Source: Anaerotruncus sp. MC2020
GTDB lineage: Bacteria > Bacillota > Clostridia > Oscillospirales > Ruminococcaceae
Length of the DNA stretch: 64,000 bases
Assembly: GCA_000701945.1 (NCBI GenBank)
Contig: KL370840.1
Coordinates: 896,709 to 960,708 of the forward strand
Direction of reading: 5' to 3'
Made by a program: the position numbers and the translations under genes. This document shows, in pieces, positions 8,658 through 16,798 of this stretch (position 1 is its first letter; each line of letters starts with the position of its first letter). The notes below the pieces were generated by a model. That model saw nothing but the letters and a program-made list of their open reading frames with translations. It was not told where the DNA came from and ran no database searches.

Positions 8658-9806
8658 TTATCCAAAATACTCCTGCATCAGTGCTCTTTTCAGTGTTTCA
8701 GCCTTTTCAAGCACCTGTTTTACGGCTGATTTCGATTTGTCGGTCTGCTCTATAAATGCTGCGAATTGCTGTTGGAGTTCGAGGGGCGGAAGCGGAATAG
8801 ATAGATTCTGTATGGATTTGGTATACAGACCGCCTTGTGCCGATGAATGAATACTATTCTTTATTTGTACTTGAACATTTTGACTTTGCATAGAAGCCAT
8901 TAAAAATATACTATTTAAGCAAGTCTTATTAGGTTTTATTAAAGCTACGCTTCGTGCCATGCTGAATGATTCCATTTGTGGAACTAAAGCCATTTTTCCG
9001 ATAGTAGCGCCAACACAAACAAGCAGTAAATCACCATATTCAGGATTACATCTCGCATAAATCCTATTATGGTCTTCATCTGAAATATATGACACTTCAG
9101 ATAAATCAATTTGATTATCAGCTGTAATGTTTCGTGCCATTAAGTATAATCTTCCTGTTTCAAAGCGTTCAACTGTACCGTGTTCACCATCAGTTATTTT
9201 AGCACAAACATCTTTAAGCTTATGAAGTTTATGCTCTCCTGTACCAAACATCTCCACAAACCGTGATTTGACAAGCAGGTCGAGCTTTTCAAGGATAGCG
9301 TTGCAGAGGTCTATGGTGTGGGTTACTTTGTCGAGGTTGGAGGCGATTTTGCGCTGGGTTTCGAGGGGAGGGAGAGGTATAGATATTTTTGAAAACTCAG
9401 TTTTATTTATGATTGGAACTACTGCGGCATTTGCTTTTGTCTGTAATAATTCTTTTTGAAAAGATATTGCATACGCAATATAACGATTGTTATTCCCATT
9501 AAAAGGAATAATTGCGTTTATTTGTTGATTGAACGCACATTCTTTTTGAGTAATTTTAGTTTTTCCAATTATCCCTATGCACGTTACAACAATACTTCCA
9601 ACGGGCAAAACTCTTGCTTTATTTCGTGCCTTTTCAGATATATAGAATTCAGTATCAAATAAATCAATATTATCTGTACTAAAATCACTTGGTTTCAAAA
9701 AAGGGATATCATTAGATTCGTAGTTTTCTGTATCGGAAGTCTTAGGTGTGTTTCCTGTTATTATTTCTCCAATTTCAGACAAAGGAATAATTCGATTTTT
9801 ACTCAT
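8658..9806 (-). CDS. hsdS: Type I restriction enzyme, S (specificity) subunit
   Basis: HsdS carries two target-recognition domains that read the two halves of a split DNA site. Both repeats are visible: domain 1 at about 1-160 ends with the conserved helix IPLPPLETQRKIASNLDKV, and domain 2 at about 200-350 ends with IPLPPLELQQQFAAFIEQ. Each ends in a long helix that sets the spacer. Length (382 aa) is normal and both halves look complete. Its start overlaps the end of hsdM by eight bases, which implies translational coupling. The site recognised cannot be read from sequence. Confidence 0.93.
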   Translation of the reverse strand: MSKNRIIPLSEIGEIITGNTPKTSDTENYESNDIPFLKPSDFSTDNIDLFDTEFYISEKARNKARVLPVGSIVVTCIGIIGKTKITQKECAFNQQINAIIPFNGNNNRYIAYAISFQKELLQTKANAAVVPIINKTEFSKISIPLPPLETQRKIASNLDKVTHTIDLCNAILEKLDLLVKSRFVEMFGTGEHKLHKLKDVCAKITDGEHGTVERFETGRLYLMARNITADNQIDLSEVSYISDEDHNRIYARCNPEYGDLLLVCVGATIGKMALVPQMESFSMARSVALIKPNKTCLNSIFLMASMQSQNVQVQIKNSIHSSAQGGLYTKSIQNLSIPLPPLELQQQFAAFIEQTDKSKSAVKQVLEKAETLKRALMQEYFG

Positions 9807-11334
9807 TCAACAATCCCCCCAACTCCGACAGCACACCGCCAAGCTCCTTGTAAAGCCCGTCAAGGTCTGCCATTATCTCGCCCGTGGGAGGGTACTCCAC
9901 AGCCACATATTCCGTCTTCTTGTACTTGTTTATGGACAGGTCGTAGTCGTTTTCAACTATCTCCTGCTTCGGCACGAAAAAGCTCTGCTCCGTGCGCTCC
10001 CTGTCCTTTTCACCATCAAGATTATGGAAACGGGAAATAATATCGGGAATATCGTTCTCGGCTATCTCGCTGCGCTTGTCATCGAGGGAGAAGCCGTCCG
10101 CCTTCATATCGTAGAACCACACATTATCCGTGCCGCCTGCATCGGTCTTCACGAACACAAGCACTGCCGTGGAAACTCCCGCATAGGGCTTGAATACGCC
10201 GCTGGGCATGGAGATAACGGCCTTGAGCTGATGATTCTCGATAAGCTCCTGACGGATAGCCTTGTGAGCCTTACTTGAACCGAACAGAACACCGTCAGGA
10301 ACGATACACGCACAGCGTCCGCCCTTCTGCATAAGACGCAGGAACAGGGCAAGGAAGAGAAGCTCTGTCTTTTTGGTGTTAGTAACTGCCTTGAGGTTGT
10401 CGTTGATGCTCTCAGCGTCAACAGTGCCCTTGAAAGGCGGATTTGCCAGACATACGGTATACTTGCCGCTGACATTGTTCTGCTTGGAAACGCTGTCCTT
10501 GTAGTCGATGTCGGGGTTGGTGATAGAGTGCAGCATGAGGTTCATGGCAGAGATACGGAGCATGGTGTGGTCAGTATCGTAGCCTGTGAAAGTCCTGTTG
10601 GAGAAGTTCTCCCACTGCTCGTCGGTCATAGTGTCCTCGTAGTGCCTGCGGATATACTCAGCCGCGGATACAAGGAATCCGGCAGTACCGCAGGCAGGAT
10701 CGCATATAAGGTCATCGGGAGTAGGAGCGACAAGCTCCACCATCATCTCACGGATATGCTTAGGTGTGCGGAACTGGCCGTTCTGACCTGCCGTGCTGAG
10801 CTTGCCCAGCATATACTCATAGAGGTCGCCCTGCATATCGAGGTCGGCGATATCGTGCTCATAAAGGTCGTCCAGACCTGTGATTATCTTCTGGAGGACC
10901 TGCGGATTGGGTATAACGAACACAGCGCTGTCCATATAGCGGGAGAAAGCAGTCTGAACCTGCTCCTCGTCAGCGCGGTCTGGTATCTCAATAAGCTCGC
11001 CCCTGTCATCGAAGTCGGGGAGCCTGCCGTATTTCATCTTCTTCACCGCAGGGAAAACACGCTGCGAAATGAGGTCGAATATCTCACGGGAGTCTCTGTC
11101 CTTGAACTTGCTCCATCGCATAGCCTGACCTATCTCCGACTGCGGGAATATAATGTCGGCAGTTTCGCCGGTCATATTGGCAAATTCCTCGTTTTCCAGC
11201 TCCTTCTCGTCAAGGGAGCGAATGAACATGAGGTATGTCAGCTGCTCAATTACAGTGAGCGGATTGGTGATACCGCCCGCCCATATATCGGTCCATATCT
11301 TATCTATTTTATTCTTAATAACGCCTGTTATCAT
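9799..11334 (-). CDS. hsdM: Type I restriction enzyme, M (N6-adenine methyltransferase) subunit
   Basis: I chose ATG 11334: a longer frame reaches 11352, but CGGAGG lies inside that extension, six bases before this ATG. The 511-residue protein has an N-terminal helical domain, the AdoMet motif I DPACGTAGFL (about 212-221) and the catalytic NPPF of CLANPPFKG (about 298), the N6-adenine signature. With HsdS it modifies host DNA, and with HsdR it restricts foreign DNA. It is the first gene of the operon, with a clear promoter upstream. Confidence 0.95.
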   Translation of the reverse strand: MITGVIKNKIDKIWTDIWAGGITNPLTVIEQLTYLMFIRSLDEKELENEEFANMTGETADIIFPQSEIGQAMRWSKFKDRDSREIFDLISQRVFPAVKKMKYGRLPDFDDRGELIEIPDRADEEQVQTAFSRYMDSAVFVIPNPQVLQKIITGLDDLYEHDIADLDMQGDLYEYMLGKLSTAGQNGQFRTPKHIREMMVELVAPTPDDLICDPACGTAGFLVSAAEYIRRHYEDTMTDEQWENFSNRTFTGYDTDHTMLRISAMNLMLHSITNPDIDYKDSVSKQNNVSGKYTVCLANPPFKGTVDAESINDNLKAVTNTKKTELLFLALFLRLMQKGGRCACIVPDGVLFGSSKAHKAIRQELIENHQLKAVISMPSGVFKPYAGVSTAVLVFVKTDAGGTDNVWFYDMKADGFSLDDKRSEIAENDIPDIISRFHNLDGEKDRERTEQSFFVPKQEIVENDYDLSINKYKKTEYVAVEYPPTGEIMADLDGLYKELGGVLSELGGLLNE

Positions 11335-11386
11335 TTCAAACCTCCGGCACAATGTATTGCTAAAAGTGTATAGTTATATATAATAT

Positions 11387-11415
11387 ATTTTACCACAAAT
11401 AGTGCAATTTGTCAA
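11387..11415 (-). promoter_or_regulatory. Promoter of the hsd operon
   Basis: Minus strand TTGACA (11410-11415), a 17-bp spacer ending TGTGG, and TAAAAT (11387-11392). It lies about 55 bases before hsdM. Confidence 0.7.
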
Positions 11416-11452
11416 TGCGATTATTTTTAATACGTGATGTTTATAATAGACT

Positions 11453-11483
11453 AACAAACAGCCGGCCTCCCCATAACGGGGAG
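11453..11483. repeat. AACAAACAGC hairpin element, copy 1
   Basis: AACAAACAGC followed by the hairpin CTCCCC-ATAAC-GGGGAG. The same unit recurs around 13114 and at 14201-14257. It may be an inserted palindromic repeat. Confidence 0.5.
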
Positions 11484-11505
11484 ACACAATATACATGTGA
11501 AAATA

Positions 11506-11531
11506 AAAGCACCTGCCGTAGCAAGTGCTTT
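11506..11531 (-). terminator. Rho-independent terminator of the 11569 gene
   Basis: AAAGCAC and GTGCTTT arms with an inner TGC/GCA pair. On the minus strand the hairpin is followed by TTTTATTTTC. It lies 38 bases after the stop of the 11569 gene. Confidence 0.75.
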
Positions 11532-11568
11532 GTAGGTATTCATCTAATATGATAAATCAGAATTTAAA

Positions 11569-12093
11569 TTACACCCACGCTTTAATCGCATATGGACACA
11601 TATCTTCATAAGCAAACATAACATCAAAGAATATACTTCCTGCGTCAATAGTGAGTAAGAAGCCATCTGTGTCCTTTTTCGGTTTATGTCCCCAACATAA
11701 TGGTTTGTATAAAGTATAGTGTGGATGATCTGTATTGGCGTTGATGATTCCAAATTCGATTCCGCTCAGTGTAAACACACGCTCAGGTTCATCCGATAAC
11801 AACTTCTTATCATTATCATCAAAATGTTCATCGTTTTCCAGATTCAGCTTTAAGAGCCGGTCATATGCCTTTTTAAGGTATTCTTGCAGATTCTCCAGTA
11901 CATCCAGCATCCGCCTGACTGTTTCTTCAGGGATCTCATGATGCGATACACCGTGGACATAGATCTCTTCCGTTTCGTTTGTATTGATTGATGCGTTGGG
12001 GTTGCAGTAGAAACGTGAAAAGTTTCTGTTTTTCAGAAACGCTATGACCTCGGCTAAAGAATAGTAATGAAAAATTTTATTCACATCATCCAC
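11569..12093 (-). CDS. Hypothetical protein, 174 aa
   Basis: The open frame extends to a TTG at 12183, but that TTG is the -35 box of the promoter, so it cannot be the start. GTG 12093 has GGAGG ten bases upstream and is the best choice. The protein starts VDDVNKIFHYY and has a predicted helical middle (residues about 65-100, rich in Leu, Lys and Glu) and an aromatic C-terminal part with HPHYTLYKPLCWG and GSIFFDVMFAYED. There is no signal peptide or membrane segment. The shape recalls small immunity-type or DUF-only proteins, but I cannot assign a family. It is single-gene, with its own promoter and terminator. Confidence 0.6.
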   Translation of the reverse strand: MDDVNKIFHYYSLAEVIAFLKNRNFSRFYCNPNASINTNETEEIYVHGVSHHEIPEETVRRMLDVLENLQEYLKKAYDRLLKLNLENDEHFDDNDKKLLSDEPERVFTLSGIEFGIINANTDHPHYTLYKPLCWGHKPKKDTDGFLLTIDAGSIFFDVMFAYEDMCPYAIKAWV

Positions 12094-12154
12094 AGCACTC
12101 ACTCCTCCAAAATCCGATTTAACAGAGAAAGCCCCATGCTTTCCGCATACCTGA

Positions 12155-12183
12155 ATTATATCACAGCAGGGAGGAAAAGTCAA
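12155..12183 (-). promoter_or_regulatory. Promoter of the 11569 gene
   Basis: TTGACT (12178-12183), a 17-bp spacer ending TGA, and TATAAT (12155-12160) on the minus strand. The whole region is nearly the same as that at 12915-12997. Confidence 0.8.
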
Positions 12184-12288
12184 TTAGAAGGAATCATAAT
12201 GCGTTTACACAGTGGCATTTAATCGGGGCGGTAATACCTTGATTCTGTTTGTCATGCGGTTTCACTTCCTCAGTGTAGGCATGAAAAT

Positions 12289-12308
12289 AGCAGCCCCGAA
12301 GGACTGCT
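12289..12308 (-). terminator. Terminator of the 12349 gene
   Basis: On the minus strand AGCAGTCC-TTCG-GGGCTGCT forms an 8-bp stem (one G-U pair) with a UUCG loop, followed by ATTTTC. Confidence 0.8.
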
Positions 12309-12348
12309 CAGTGTATAACATATTCTGCATTCTCTTCGACTGTGCCAT

Positions 12349-12906
12349 TCAGTCCATGCAGACCTGACAGCCGAATAAACTAATATATGCATGATGCTTT
12401 TCACAAAGAGGAAAGCCGCATTTCGGCGGCTGATCCGGTTCACATTCATTGAGCCATTGGGTCATGTATTCATCTTTGATATCGGCTTCTGTCATGCGTT
12501 CAATCAGCTTCTGGAAATCATCCAGATAAGACATCGCAAATTCCTCGTTCGGAGTATAATCCAGTGTTTCCCAGCCAAACTTCTGCCGTGCGCCTTCGAT
12601 TACACGCAGCATGAACGCCTTGTCCTCTGCAAAATGCGCCCTGTCCCACGGGAGGCGGTCAATATCCAGAACAATATTTCCAAGTCCGCGTTCATTCTGA
12701 TTCTGTTCCGCAATATATACCATCATCCGCTTCTGGCTTTCGGTTTCTGCAAGCCGTCCGCCGCTCAGACACAAAATATTGACGAGAACTGCCGCACCGC
12801 CGTTTGGCATATGCAGCGAATCACGCATATGCTCATCCCAATAGGCATGGTCTGAAAGCGGATGATTGGTTCCTCCTCCGAATGAAAAACATATCGTAAC
12901 TCCCAT
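12349..12906 (-). CDS. Hypothetical protein with C-terminal Cys pairs, 185 aa
   Basis: ATG 12906 has AAGGTGG upstream. The protein begins MGVTICFSFGGGTNHPLSD, contains a central helical part, and ends with PKCGFPLCEKHH and FGCQVCMD, four Cys and two His that could bind a metal. There is no membrane segment. I do not recognise the family. It is monocistronic, with a promoter at 12969-12997 and a UUCG-capped terminator, and shares its promoter region with the 11569 gene, so the two are probably expressed together though their proteins are unlike. Confidence 0.65.
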   Translation of the reverse strand: MGVTICFSFGGGTNHPLSDHAYWDEHMRDSLHMPNGGAAVLVNILCLSGGRLAETESQKRMMVYIAEQNQNERGLGNIVLDIDRLPWDRAHFAEDKAFMLRVIEGARQKFGWETLDYTPNEEFAMSYLDDFQKLIERMTEADIKDEYMTQWLNECEPDQPPKCGFPLCEKHHAYISLFGCQVCMD

Positions 12907-12968
12907 CGTTATAATCCACCTTTCTTCGAAAAATCAGCAGAGAAAGCTACGTGCCTTCTCATACCCGA

Positions 12969-12997
12969 ATTATAGCACAGCAGGGAGAAAAAGTCAA
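12969..12997 (-). promoter_or_regulatory. Promoter of the 12349 gene
   Basis: TTGACT (12992-12997), a 17-bp spacer ending TGC, and TATAAT (12969-12974) on the minus strand. It is a close copy of the 12155-12183 promoter. Confidence 0.8.
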
Positions 12998-13113
12998 TCA
13001 GAACGCATCAAAGTCCGCCTGTCCAGCGACCTCATCACGAATCAAATAAATACATCATACTTTTATATCACAGAGAATCATGAAAGTAAAGTATCCATAA
13101 TAATAATTGTATT

Positions 13114-13176
13114 GACAAACAGCCGAGTTTCAGTAGTCCAACACAAACAGCGGAGCAATGCCCCGCCGTTCGTGTT
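13114..13176. repeat. GACAAACAGC element with hairpin, copy 2
   Basis: GACAAACAGC lies at 13114-13123. A second arm pair at 13140-13153 and 13163-13176 forms a 14-bp stem on the minus-strand RNA, counting two G-U pairs. It lies 90 bases after the 13268 gene and may end that transcript. The rest of the 12998-13267 gap shows nothing else. Confidence 0.5.
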
Positions 13177-13267
13177 TTCATTACTGAGAGCCAGAGTAGC
13201 AGAATTCACTGTTGATGAACGTGCAGTTTATCCAGTCTGTATGTACGGCATATGTCTTGTTATACTT

Positions 13268-13786
13268 TTATACAAAGTCAATACAGCAATCCAGTATATC
13301 CCGATGACGAACATATCTGAAGCCGCTGTATTTCTGAAGAGTTTTAAGAAGACTTTTCCTGTTAAAATCCGCAAGTCCTGCCCAATAAGAACCTGCACAT
13401 TGTTTGGCTACGAATAAAGCGTCAATTGTAAAGAAATATCTTGAGTGCATAATAGTATAAAACCATCCGCGTTCATATTCAGCATATTCGGAAATATCAT
13501 ATACGGGAAAATCACATATGGATTTATTGACCTTTTGTTTTTTCACGAAAGAAGTAACGCTTTTATCACCTGAAATACGCTCAACAATTGAATATTGAAC
13601 AGATTGGTCAGGCTTGTGATCCTTGAGAAGCTGCCTTACTCTCTTTGAGCACCCAAGAATAGTAAATGCGTCGATATTACTTATTCCTTTATTGGGATCC
13701 GATGATCTTATTTCCACACCTTTGTCAGAGAACACCATCATACCTGATATACCGCTGATCTCAAAATAGCTTACAAAATTTTTCAT
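13268..13786 (-). CDS. Hypothetical protein, 172 aa
   Basis: I chose ATG 13786 (MKNFVSYFEISG) because GGAG lies five bases upstream; an open extension to 13819 has no ribosome site. The protein is mixed alpha/beta and rather basic in its second half (VTSFVKKQKVNKS, NRKSLLKTLQKYSG), with aromatic stretches such as ERGWFYTIMHSRYFF. There is no signal peptide and no motif I recognise. It lies at the edge of the mobile module on the same strand as the relaxase. Function unknown. Confidence 0.55.
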   Translation of the reverse strand: MKNFVSYFEISGISGMMVFSDKGVEIRSSDPNKGISNIDAFTILGCSKRVRQLLKDHKPDQSVQYSIVERISGDKSVTSFVKKQKVNKSICDFPVYDISEYAEYERGWFYTIMHSRYFFTIDALFVAKQCAGSYWAGLADFNRKSLLKTLQKYSGFRYVRHRDILDCCIDFV

Positions 13787-13829
13787 TTTTACTCCATTTC
13801 TGACAGAAAACACTGTCATTCCGTGGGTT

Positions 13830-14130
13830 TACCGATCCTGTAAATAATTGAGACTTTGTTTTTGATTCACTCCGCTCGGCGTCTGCTGTGCAGACATTGG
13901 CTTACAGGTACGCAAGTCCGGGAAGCTCCCGAACCGCAATGCATACTTTCTATAAGCACCGATTTACAGACGGAGATTGGACGAAGCAGTCTCTCGCTCC
14001 GTCCTGCGCGCCTCCCGGCGCTCTATACAACGTCTCCCGACGCGGTTTGTCAAGCTGCTGAAAAGCAAAAAAAGGTACTGATTTGGACACACTACACCCG
14101 TAGATGCAATGTATTCAAATCAGTACCTTA
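13830..14130. other. Non-coding, structured region with a long perfect inverted repeat
   Basis: About 300 bases without a convincing gene. The arms AAGGTACTGATTT (14072-14084) and AAATCAGTACCTT (14117-14129) pair perfectly over 13 bp around a 32-base loop. Upstream are smaller hairpins (TCTG-CTGTG-CAGA, and GACGGAG paired with CTCCGTC at about 13972-14011). This could be a small RNA, the end of a lost mobile element, or a recombination site. Confidence 0.4.
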
Positions 14131-14200
14131 AATTTTCACTGTAGTCAGTATATCACAGAAGTACACGAATGTCAAGTATTCTGAATAATTATTTTGATTT

Positions 14201-14257
14201 GACAAACAGCTCCTCCCCATATGGGGAGGAAACGATCAAATACCCTTGCTGTTTGTC
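14201..14257. repeat. Nested inverted repeat with GACAAACAGC arms, copy 3
   Basis: GACAAACAGC (14201-14210) pairs with GCTGTTTGTC (14248-14257). Nested inside is CCTCCCCATATGGGGAGG, itself a perfect palindrome. It lies downstream of the relaxase gene and could end its transcript. Confidence 0.6.
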
Positions 14258-14294
14258 AGTTGATTTTTAATAGTAGTCGCTCACTAAATAAATC

Positions 14295-14795
14295 TCACAC
14301 ATCATCTGAGGTTCGCGGATCCGAAAAATAGTATCTGCAAGGAGTACCAGTGACACGCTCCACATATTTGCAGAAGTCAGTGAGATGTGCGCGCGAGCTG
14401 TTGTAGAGCTTTCCGTCAACGAAGCTCACCGTATTCATTATGAAGTGAACGTGGAACAGCGACTCACCACGCTTCTTTTTGTGAACAGCCCATAAGAGCT
14501 GGTATTGATTCTTGAAAAATGCTCCTATCAGTACCGCCCACGCCTTAGCTTTCTCGTATGTACGCAGCTCCTCGCCAAAGGAGACGATGAAGTGCATCAG
14601 GGGATTGTCCTGAGTTTTATGGTAATAATTTTTAACATATAGCATCTGCTCATAGGTCTTGTTAAGGTCATATGGGTCAACCCCGTATCCGCCTATATGA
14701 AGCGCCTTTTCGTTGTCGTAAAGATAGTTTAGCGCGTTCAAAAGGTAATTGCTGTGGAATCCGTCAGTATACTTCTTTGACTTGATTATGACCAT
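14295..14795 (-). CDS. Minimal relaxase (MobA/VirD2-like), 166 aa
   Basis: Relaxases nick and covalently hold DNA at oriT to start plasmid or element transfer. The metal-binding H-x-H with a downstream Asn is visible in LFHVHFIMN (about residues 121-129). LMHFIVSFGEE (about 65-75) is the second conserved strand, and Tyr residues near the N-terminus (NYLLNALNYLY) are candidates for the nicking Tyr. At 166 aa only the catalytic core is present, with no helicase or primase tail. AGGAGG precedes ATG 14795, and the start overlaps the upstream MobC-like gene by ten bases. Confidence 0.8.
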   Translation of the reverse strand: MVIIKSKKYTDGFHSNYLLNALNYLYDNEKALHIGGYGVDPYDLNKTYEQMLYVKNYYHKTQDNPLMHFIVSFGEELRTYEKAKAWAVLIGAFFKNQYQLLWAVHKKKRGESLFHVHFIMNTVSFVDGKLYNSSRAHLTDFCKYVERVTGTPCRYYFSDPRTSDDV

Positions 14796-15055
14796 ATCTC
14801 TGCGGCCTCCTTTCTTATTTCATCAACCATCTCGGGGGAGGATTCTTCGACTATCATGCAGGCTCTGTTTACAAGATTCTGTAATTTTGCTCTTTTCTCA
14901 GGGTTCATGCTATCTTGCCTGTGAACGCCGCATTCCACCAAATATGGACTGATTTTCAGCCCTCTCTCTTGAGCGTTTTGCTTAATAACAGCAAAGTCCT
15001 CTGCCGTCATTGAAACGGACGTATTCTTGTCTTTCTTGTCATTTTCAGCTTTCAT
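14786..15055 (-). CDS. MobC-like relaxosome accessory protein, 89 aa
   Basis: A small protein with a ribbon-helix-helix look: a Lys-rich start, then NTSVSMTAEDFAVIKQNA, which fits strand-helix, then RGLKISPYLVECGV and a helical C-terminus. Members of this group bind oriT and recruit the relaxase. AGGAGGG precedes ATG 15055. It overlaps the relaxase by ten bases, the usual mobC-mobA layout. Confidence 0.75.
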   Translation of the reverse strand: MKAENDKKDKNTSVSMTAEDFAVIKQNAQERGLKISPYLVECGVHRQDSMNPEKRAKLQNLVNRACMIVEESSPEMVDEIRKEAAEIWS

Positions 15056-15351
15056 ATAAAAGCCCTCCTAAGTATATTTAAGGGGCGATATAACGCCTAT
15101 CTATGCTAATAGATATTCTATTGACATTACATCTTACCAATTATATCAATATAATTATCTATAATTATTCTTGCAGGCGTCGCTTCGCTCCTTATTATAC
15201 AAATGTGGTATTTTTTTGATATTTATGGTATTTTCTTCTTCTCTTTAATTATATACATATGAAATTCCTGTTTTTTCCTTTCCAGAAACATATATTATTA
15301 TCGTGATGAAAGCAGTTATCATCGATATTACTGAGAAAGGAGAAACAGCCA
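15056..15351. other. AT-rich intergenic region between divergent mobilisation and DUF960 genes; candidate oriT
   Basis: It contains AGGGGCGATATAACGCC-type imperfect inverted repeats (about 15080-15097), TAGATATTCTA (about 15110-15120) and a run of TATAATTAT palindromes (about 15137-15165). oriT normally lies just upstream of mobC, so this is where to expect it, but no nick-site consensus is recognisable. Confidence 0.35.
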
Positions 15352-15636
15352 ATGTTCAATAACAATCGCTATCTGACCTGCGGCGTAGACAGCACTATCC
15401 CACTCGAATTACAGCTGTTCCTGTGGGAGTGCGTCGAGCGTATGCCTACTCCAAAAGACTATTTACAGGTCTTTGAACTGAAGCCCGTTGGCAGCTTACA
15501 GTCGATAACGCACAGTTCAGAAGAACCGGAGTATCACATGGAGTACCTGCTCTCGCTGGATACTCCAATAAAAGAAAAGCTGTACATCATTGACGACGGC
15601 GACCACAGCACAATGCTCTTAGCAAACGAATATTAA
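15352..15636 (+). CDS. DUF960 family protein, 94 aa
   Basis: The start MFNNNRYLTCGVDSTIPLEL and the phrase DYLQVFEL are typical of the DUF960 family, small proteins found in phages and mobile elements of Firmicutes. No function is established. GAAAGGAG lies upstream of ATG 15352. It is the first gene of a plus-strand run, followed by a hairpin and the amidoligase gene. Confidence 0.8.
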   Translation: MFNNNRYLTCGVDSTIPLELQLFLWECVERMPTPKDYLQVFELKPVGSLQSITHSSEEPEYHMEYLLSLDTPIKEKLYIIDDGDHSTMLLANEY

Positions 15637-15645
15637 ACACGAATG

Positions 15646-15665
15646 CCAGCCCCTTCGAGGGCTGG
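15646..15665 (+). terminator. Terminator or attenuator after DUF960
   Basis: CCAGCCC and GGGCTGG around CTTCGA, followed by TTCTTTCAATTT. It probably reduces but need not stop transcription into the amidoligase gene, which begins 27 bases later. Confidence 0.65.
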
Positions 15666-15691
15666 TTCTTTCAATTTATGGAGGTAAAACA

Positions 15692-16798
15692 ATGGAAGAA
15701 AAATTATACTGCTCCCACTGCGGAGCGCTTATCGGTGAAGATGAAGACTATGAGGAAGTCAATGGTGAAATCGTGTGTACCGACTGCTACGAGCGGCATA
15801 CTACCACATGCGACCGCTGTGGCTCGGTTATCTGGACGGACGATAGCTATGGCGACGAATACACTACTCTCTGCCATCACTGCTATGAATATCATTACAC
15901 CAGATGCAGCTGTTGTGATGCACTGCTTCATGAAGATGATGCTTATCGCATTGACGGCGATGACTACTGCTCGGAATGCTACCACGATGAAGTTGACAGA
16001 AACCGTAGTGTCCACGACTACGCCTTCAAGCCTGAGCCTATTTTCTATGGCGATAGTTCCAGATATTTCGGAGTTGAGCTTGAGATAGACGGAGCAGGTA
16101 AGGACAGCGACAATGCTGATGAATTGCTTAGAATAGCCAACTCCGACGGCAACAGTGAGCATATCTATATCAAGGGAGACGGCTCGCTGGATGATGGAAT
16201 GGAAATTGTCACGCACCCGATGTCCCTGGAATATCACAAGCAGTTCTGCTGGGAGGAACTGATGAAAAAGGCTATATCATTGGGATATCGCAGCCATCAG
16301 ACATCTACCTGTGGACTTCACATCCATGTCAATCGCAATTCGCTTGGTGATACTCATGATGAGCAGGAACTCATTATAGGGCATATCCTTCTGTTCGTGG
16401 AGCTTCACTGGAATGAACTTCTCAAATTCAGCCGCCGCTCAGAATATTCGATGAACAGGTGGGCGGCTCGATACGGATATGAGAAAACAGGTCGAGAAAT
16501 ACTGGATAAGGCTAAGAAAGGCAACAACGGAAGGTATGCAGCTGTAAACCTGATGAACTGGGCAACAATAGAGTTCCGACTTTTCCGCGGTACGCTAAAA
16601 CACAATACGCTTATCGCAGCAATCGAATTTGTAAACGAGATATGCGACCTTGCTATCAATCTCACCGAAGAAGAGATACAGAAGCTGTCATGGTCAGAAT
16701 TCGTTGAATCGATCACTGCACCTGAGCTCATCCAGTATCTCAAAGAGAGAAAGCTGTACATAAACGAAGAAACTACGCCTGAAATGGAGGAAATGTAA
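15692..16798 (+). CDS. Amidoligase-family enzyme with N-terminal zinc-knuckle array, 368 aa
   Basis: Residues 1-105 hold six CxxC knuckles in pairs (YCSHCGA, VCTDCYE, TCDRCGS, LCHHCYE, RCSCCDA, YCSECYH), a treble zinc-binding region. From about 124 the domain matches the glutamine-synthetase-fold amidoligase family: YFGVELEIDG carries the metal-binding Glu pair, then KGDGSLDDGMEIVTHP, TCGLHIHVNRNSLGD and IEFRLFRGTLK. Such enzymes are predicted to form amide bonds with ATP on cell-wall peptides or other small molecules. GGAGG precedes ATG 15692. The partner amidotransferase lies two genes downstream. Confidence 0.85.
   Translation: MEEKLYCSHCGALIGEDEDYEEVNGEIVCTDCYERHTTTCDRCGSVIWTDDSYGDEYTTLCHHCYEYHYTRCSCCDALLHEDDAYRIDGDDYCSECYHDEVDRNRSVHDYAFKPEPIFYGDSSRYFGVELEIDGAGKDSDNADELLRIANSDGNSEHIYIKGDGSLDDGMEIVTHPMSLEYHKQFCWEELMKKAISLGYRSHQTSTCGLHIHVNRNSLGDTHDEQELIIGHILLFVELHWNELLKFSRRSEYSMNRWAARYGYEKTGREILDKAKKGNNGRYAAVNLMNWATIEFRLFRGTLKHNTLIAAIEFVNEICDLAINLTEEEIQKLSWSEFVESITAPELIQYLKERKLYINEETTPEMEEM

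Noticed and set aside
4932-11352. BREX or DISARM-like defence island
   Set aside because: Only type I restriction subunits plus two small extra genes are present; no PglX/PglZ, DrmA/B or other marker genes.
13830-14795. Retron or group II intron
   Set aside because: Hairpins are present, but there is no reverse transcriptase or maturase frame on either strand.
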